DNA from: Discostella pseudostelligera
Lineage: Eukaryota; Bacillariophyta; Thalassiosirophyceae; Thalassiosirales; Thalassiosiraceae
DNA length: 32,431 nt
Assembly: GCA_036940085.1 (NCBI GenBank)
Contig: JALLBK010000118.1
Location: 1-32,431, forward strand
Reading direction: 5' to 3'
Position 1 is the first letter of the stretch; each line of letters begins with the position of its first letter. Below, piece after piece: positions 30,908 to 32,431 of this stretch. The translations under genes and the position numbers were made by a program. The notes beneath the pieces are model-generated. The model saw only the letters and a list, made by a program, of their open reading frames with translations. It did not search any database and was not told the DNA's origin.

Positions 30908-32266
30908 ATGACTTCAATTTCTCTGCGTAATCATCGTGATTCTCATCCGATGGACCTGCATCGGCTGCTACGTCTTCAAAATCAAGTGATAATCGGTCTC
31001 ACCGTTTGCTTGGCAATCCTCGTGCTAACGACCGTGGTCTTGATACAGCACCTACCTAGTCCGAGAGGTTACCAAGTACGGTTTGGGGAACAGATAGAAC
31101 ATGTTCCTCTACTCCAACAGCCGCAACGTATCGTTGTAAAAGAAAAGTGCACAAGAAGTTTCGGATGTCCTATCCATCCAGTGGAGTTTTCCCAGCTGAG
31201 CGGCGCAGCTTCACACACAACATCCGCAATCGCAGTATCAAGTCACATTCTAATCACACACAAAAACAATAAACAGGCTGAAAATCTTGATCGAGAGGTA
31301 TTGATACCATCCTTCAAATATGACAACAACGCTGATTCACTTCAGTTCTCTACCACTGACCCACGAGATGATTTTTTCGCAGGTGTCTTTGACGGGCATA
31401 ATCTTAACGGGGACGAAATAGCCCAATTTGCATCCGATGAAATTCCATCCCGTATAGCATCCAAAATGAAGGAGAGGTTCAATGCACAATCCAACAACTT
31501 TAATGTCATCAAAGATATCATCAAGGAAACATTTTTAGAGGTCGATGAGGAAGTTCCAGGCGGTACCGGGGGAGGAACCACCGCATCGATCATGATGAGG
31601 ATAGGAAAAAAGTTGTTCATGGCCGGTGTTGGTGATAGTACATCATTCATCGTTGTTTACACCCCTCCACGCAAATTCGACAAGAGGAAAGCGAGTGAAA
31701 ACGAGGAATACATTAACAGTGAGCGAAATATACGGATGGAGTTGGACTTAGAACTCAATCTACAGGGTAAAATTTCCATTCACCACCAGAACAAGAGGCA
31801 TAAACCGCATGTGAAAGAAGAGCGATTGCGAATAGAGTCAATGGGCGGACGTATCTACCTCCCACGTGAAAATCCACTTGACTCCAAGATTATTCGTCAG
31901 AAGGAGGATGGCTATATCGGAATAGGAGTGAGTCGTTGCATTGGAAATCATGAATGGACTTCGGCAGGTGTAATACCCGATCCCGATATCTTTTCTTTGA
32001 ATTTGATAAAGTTTTGGTCTGAGAACGATATTCCAACTAGCGGTGGTAGCAGTGGTGGAAAGAAGGTGTTTGTTGTCTTGGGCGGGGACGGACTATTTGA
32101 TGCTAGACGAGAGGAGTACGTGGCGAGCCATTTGGCGTATGGTTTGTTCGAAGATCCTAATCATCTCGTTGAAGTGGGGAAGAAGCTTATCAAAATGGCC
32201 GTTCCATTGAAAAGGGATTTCTATCAACCTGATATTTCTGTCCTTGCGAAGGTAATTGAATTGTAA
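30908..32266 (+). CDS. Membrane-anchored PP2C-type protein phosphatase
   Basis: Single exon, 452 aa. A hydrophobic helix near residues 25-47 (VIIGLTVCLAILVLTTVVLI) follows a short basic N-terminus, suggesting a single-pass or signal-anchor protein. The PP2C (PPM) core follows: FFAGVFDGHN (metal-binding Asp), GGGTTASIMM, GVGDSTSF, a conserved EERLRIESMGGRI, GIGVSRCIGNHEW, VVLGGDGLFDARREEYVA (second metal Asp) and YQPDISVLAKVIEL (third metal Asp). PP2Cs are Mn/Mg-dependent Ser/Thr phosphatases. The metal-binding Asp residues appear present, so it is probably active; DGHN replaces the usual DGHG and GGDGLFD the usual SDGLWD. The substrate is unknown. E2F-like sites in its promoter hint at cell-cycle control. 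The remaining 165 nt to the window end show nothing notable. Confidence 0.85.
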   Translation: MTSISLRNHRDSHPMDLHRLLRLQNQVIIGLTVCLAILVLTTVVLIQHLPSPRGYQVRFGEQIEHVPLLQQPQRIVVKEKCTRSFGCPIHPVEFSQLSGAASHTTSAIAVSSHILITHKNNKQAENLDREVLIPSFKYDNNADSLQFSTTDPRDDFFAGVFDGHNLNGDEIAQFASDEIPSRIASKMKERFNAQSNNFNVIKDIIKETFLEVDEEVPGGTGGGTTASIMMRIGKKLFMAGVGDSTSFIVVYTPPRKFDKRKASENEEYINSERNIRMELDLELNLQGKISIHHQNKRHKPHVKEERLRIESMGGRIYLPRENPLDSKIIRQKEDGYIGIGVSRCIGNHEWTSAGVIPDPDIFSLNLIKFWSENDIPTSGGSSGGKKVFVVLGGDGLFDARREEYVASHLAYGLFEDPNHLVEVGKKLIKMAVPLKRDFYQPDISVLAKVIEL

Positions 32267-32431
32267 AACGCGGGTAAAATCCTGCTCACGGATTAGCAAA
32301 TCATACCACCGACATCATCGTAGACGAACGAGGTGCATTAATCTCTTGTTGCGTATTATACTAATTGTGAATGTCCATGTCCGCTTACAACATGATGTAT
32401 GCGTCGACGGAATAACGGGAGGATGCTGAGA

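Overview
The window is nuclear DNA of a photosynthetic stramenopile, most likely a centric diatom. Three features support this: gene density is high on both strands; introns are short (mostly 70-140 nt, GT-AG); and two proteins carry ER signal plus transit-like presequences typical of diatom plastid import. No bacterial operons, rRNA, tRNA or CRISPR arrays were found. All splice models come from reading GT/AG sites and frames by eye. A single N at 29575 marks a draft-assembly join.

Left part (1-9037): a small secreted protein (130-1013, +); a low-confidence three-exon hypothetical gene (1308-2183, -); a MITE-like element with arms of about 165-172 bp (2281-2860); and a very large gene for a Rab3GAP regulatory-subunit homologue (3136-8751, -). 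Middle (9038-14159): a predicted thylakoid-lumen FKBP (+); a four-helix membrane protein (-); and a class 3 lipase (+) whose three-exon model recovers the expected catalytic motifs.

Centre (14160-21487, -): RPB1, the largest subunit of RNA polymerase II. Its first four exons are large. The C-terminal domain is split into 18 tiny exons, each holding one to four Y-S-P-T-S-P-A heptads in whole-heptad units, separated by 18 introns of 73-96 nt. Four heptads are entered through 7-nt microexons. This is the most striking structure in the window. The same protein also lacks one of the conserved zinc-binding motifs of the polymerase clamp.

Right part (22440-32431): a plastid-targeted protein of unknown function (+), histidinol-phosphate aminotransferase (-), a BAR-like protein with NPF motifs (-), a possible phosphoprotein interrupted by an assembly artefact (+), and a membrane-anchored PP2C phosphatase (+).

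E2F/DP-like sites (TTTCCCGCC and near variants) recur in five intergenic promoters, including four in about 100 bp upstream of the PP2C gene. Apart from this possible shared cell-cycle control, the genes look like unrelated housekeeping and trafficking functions.
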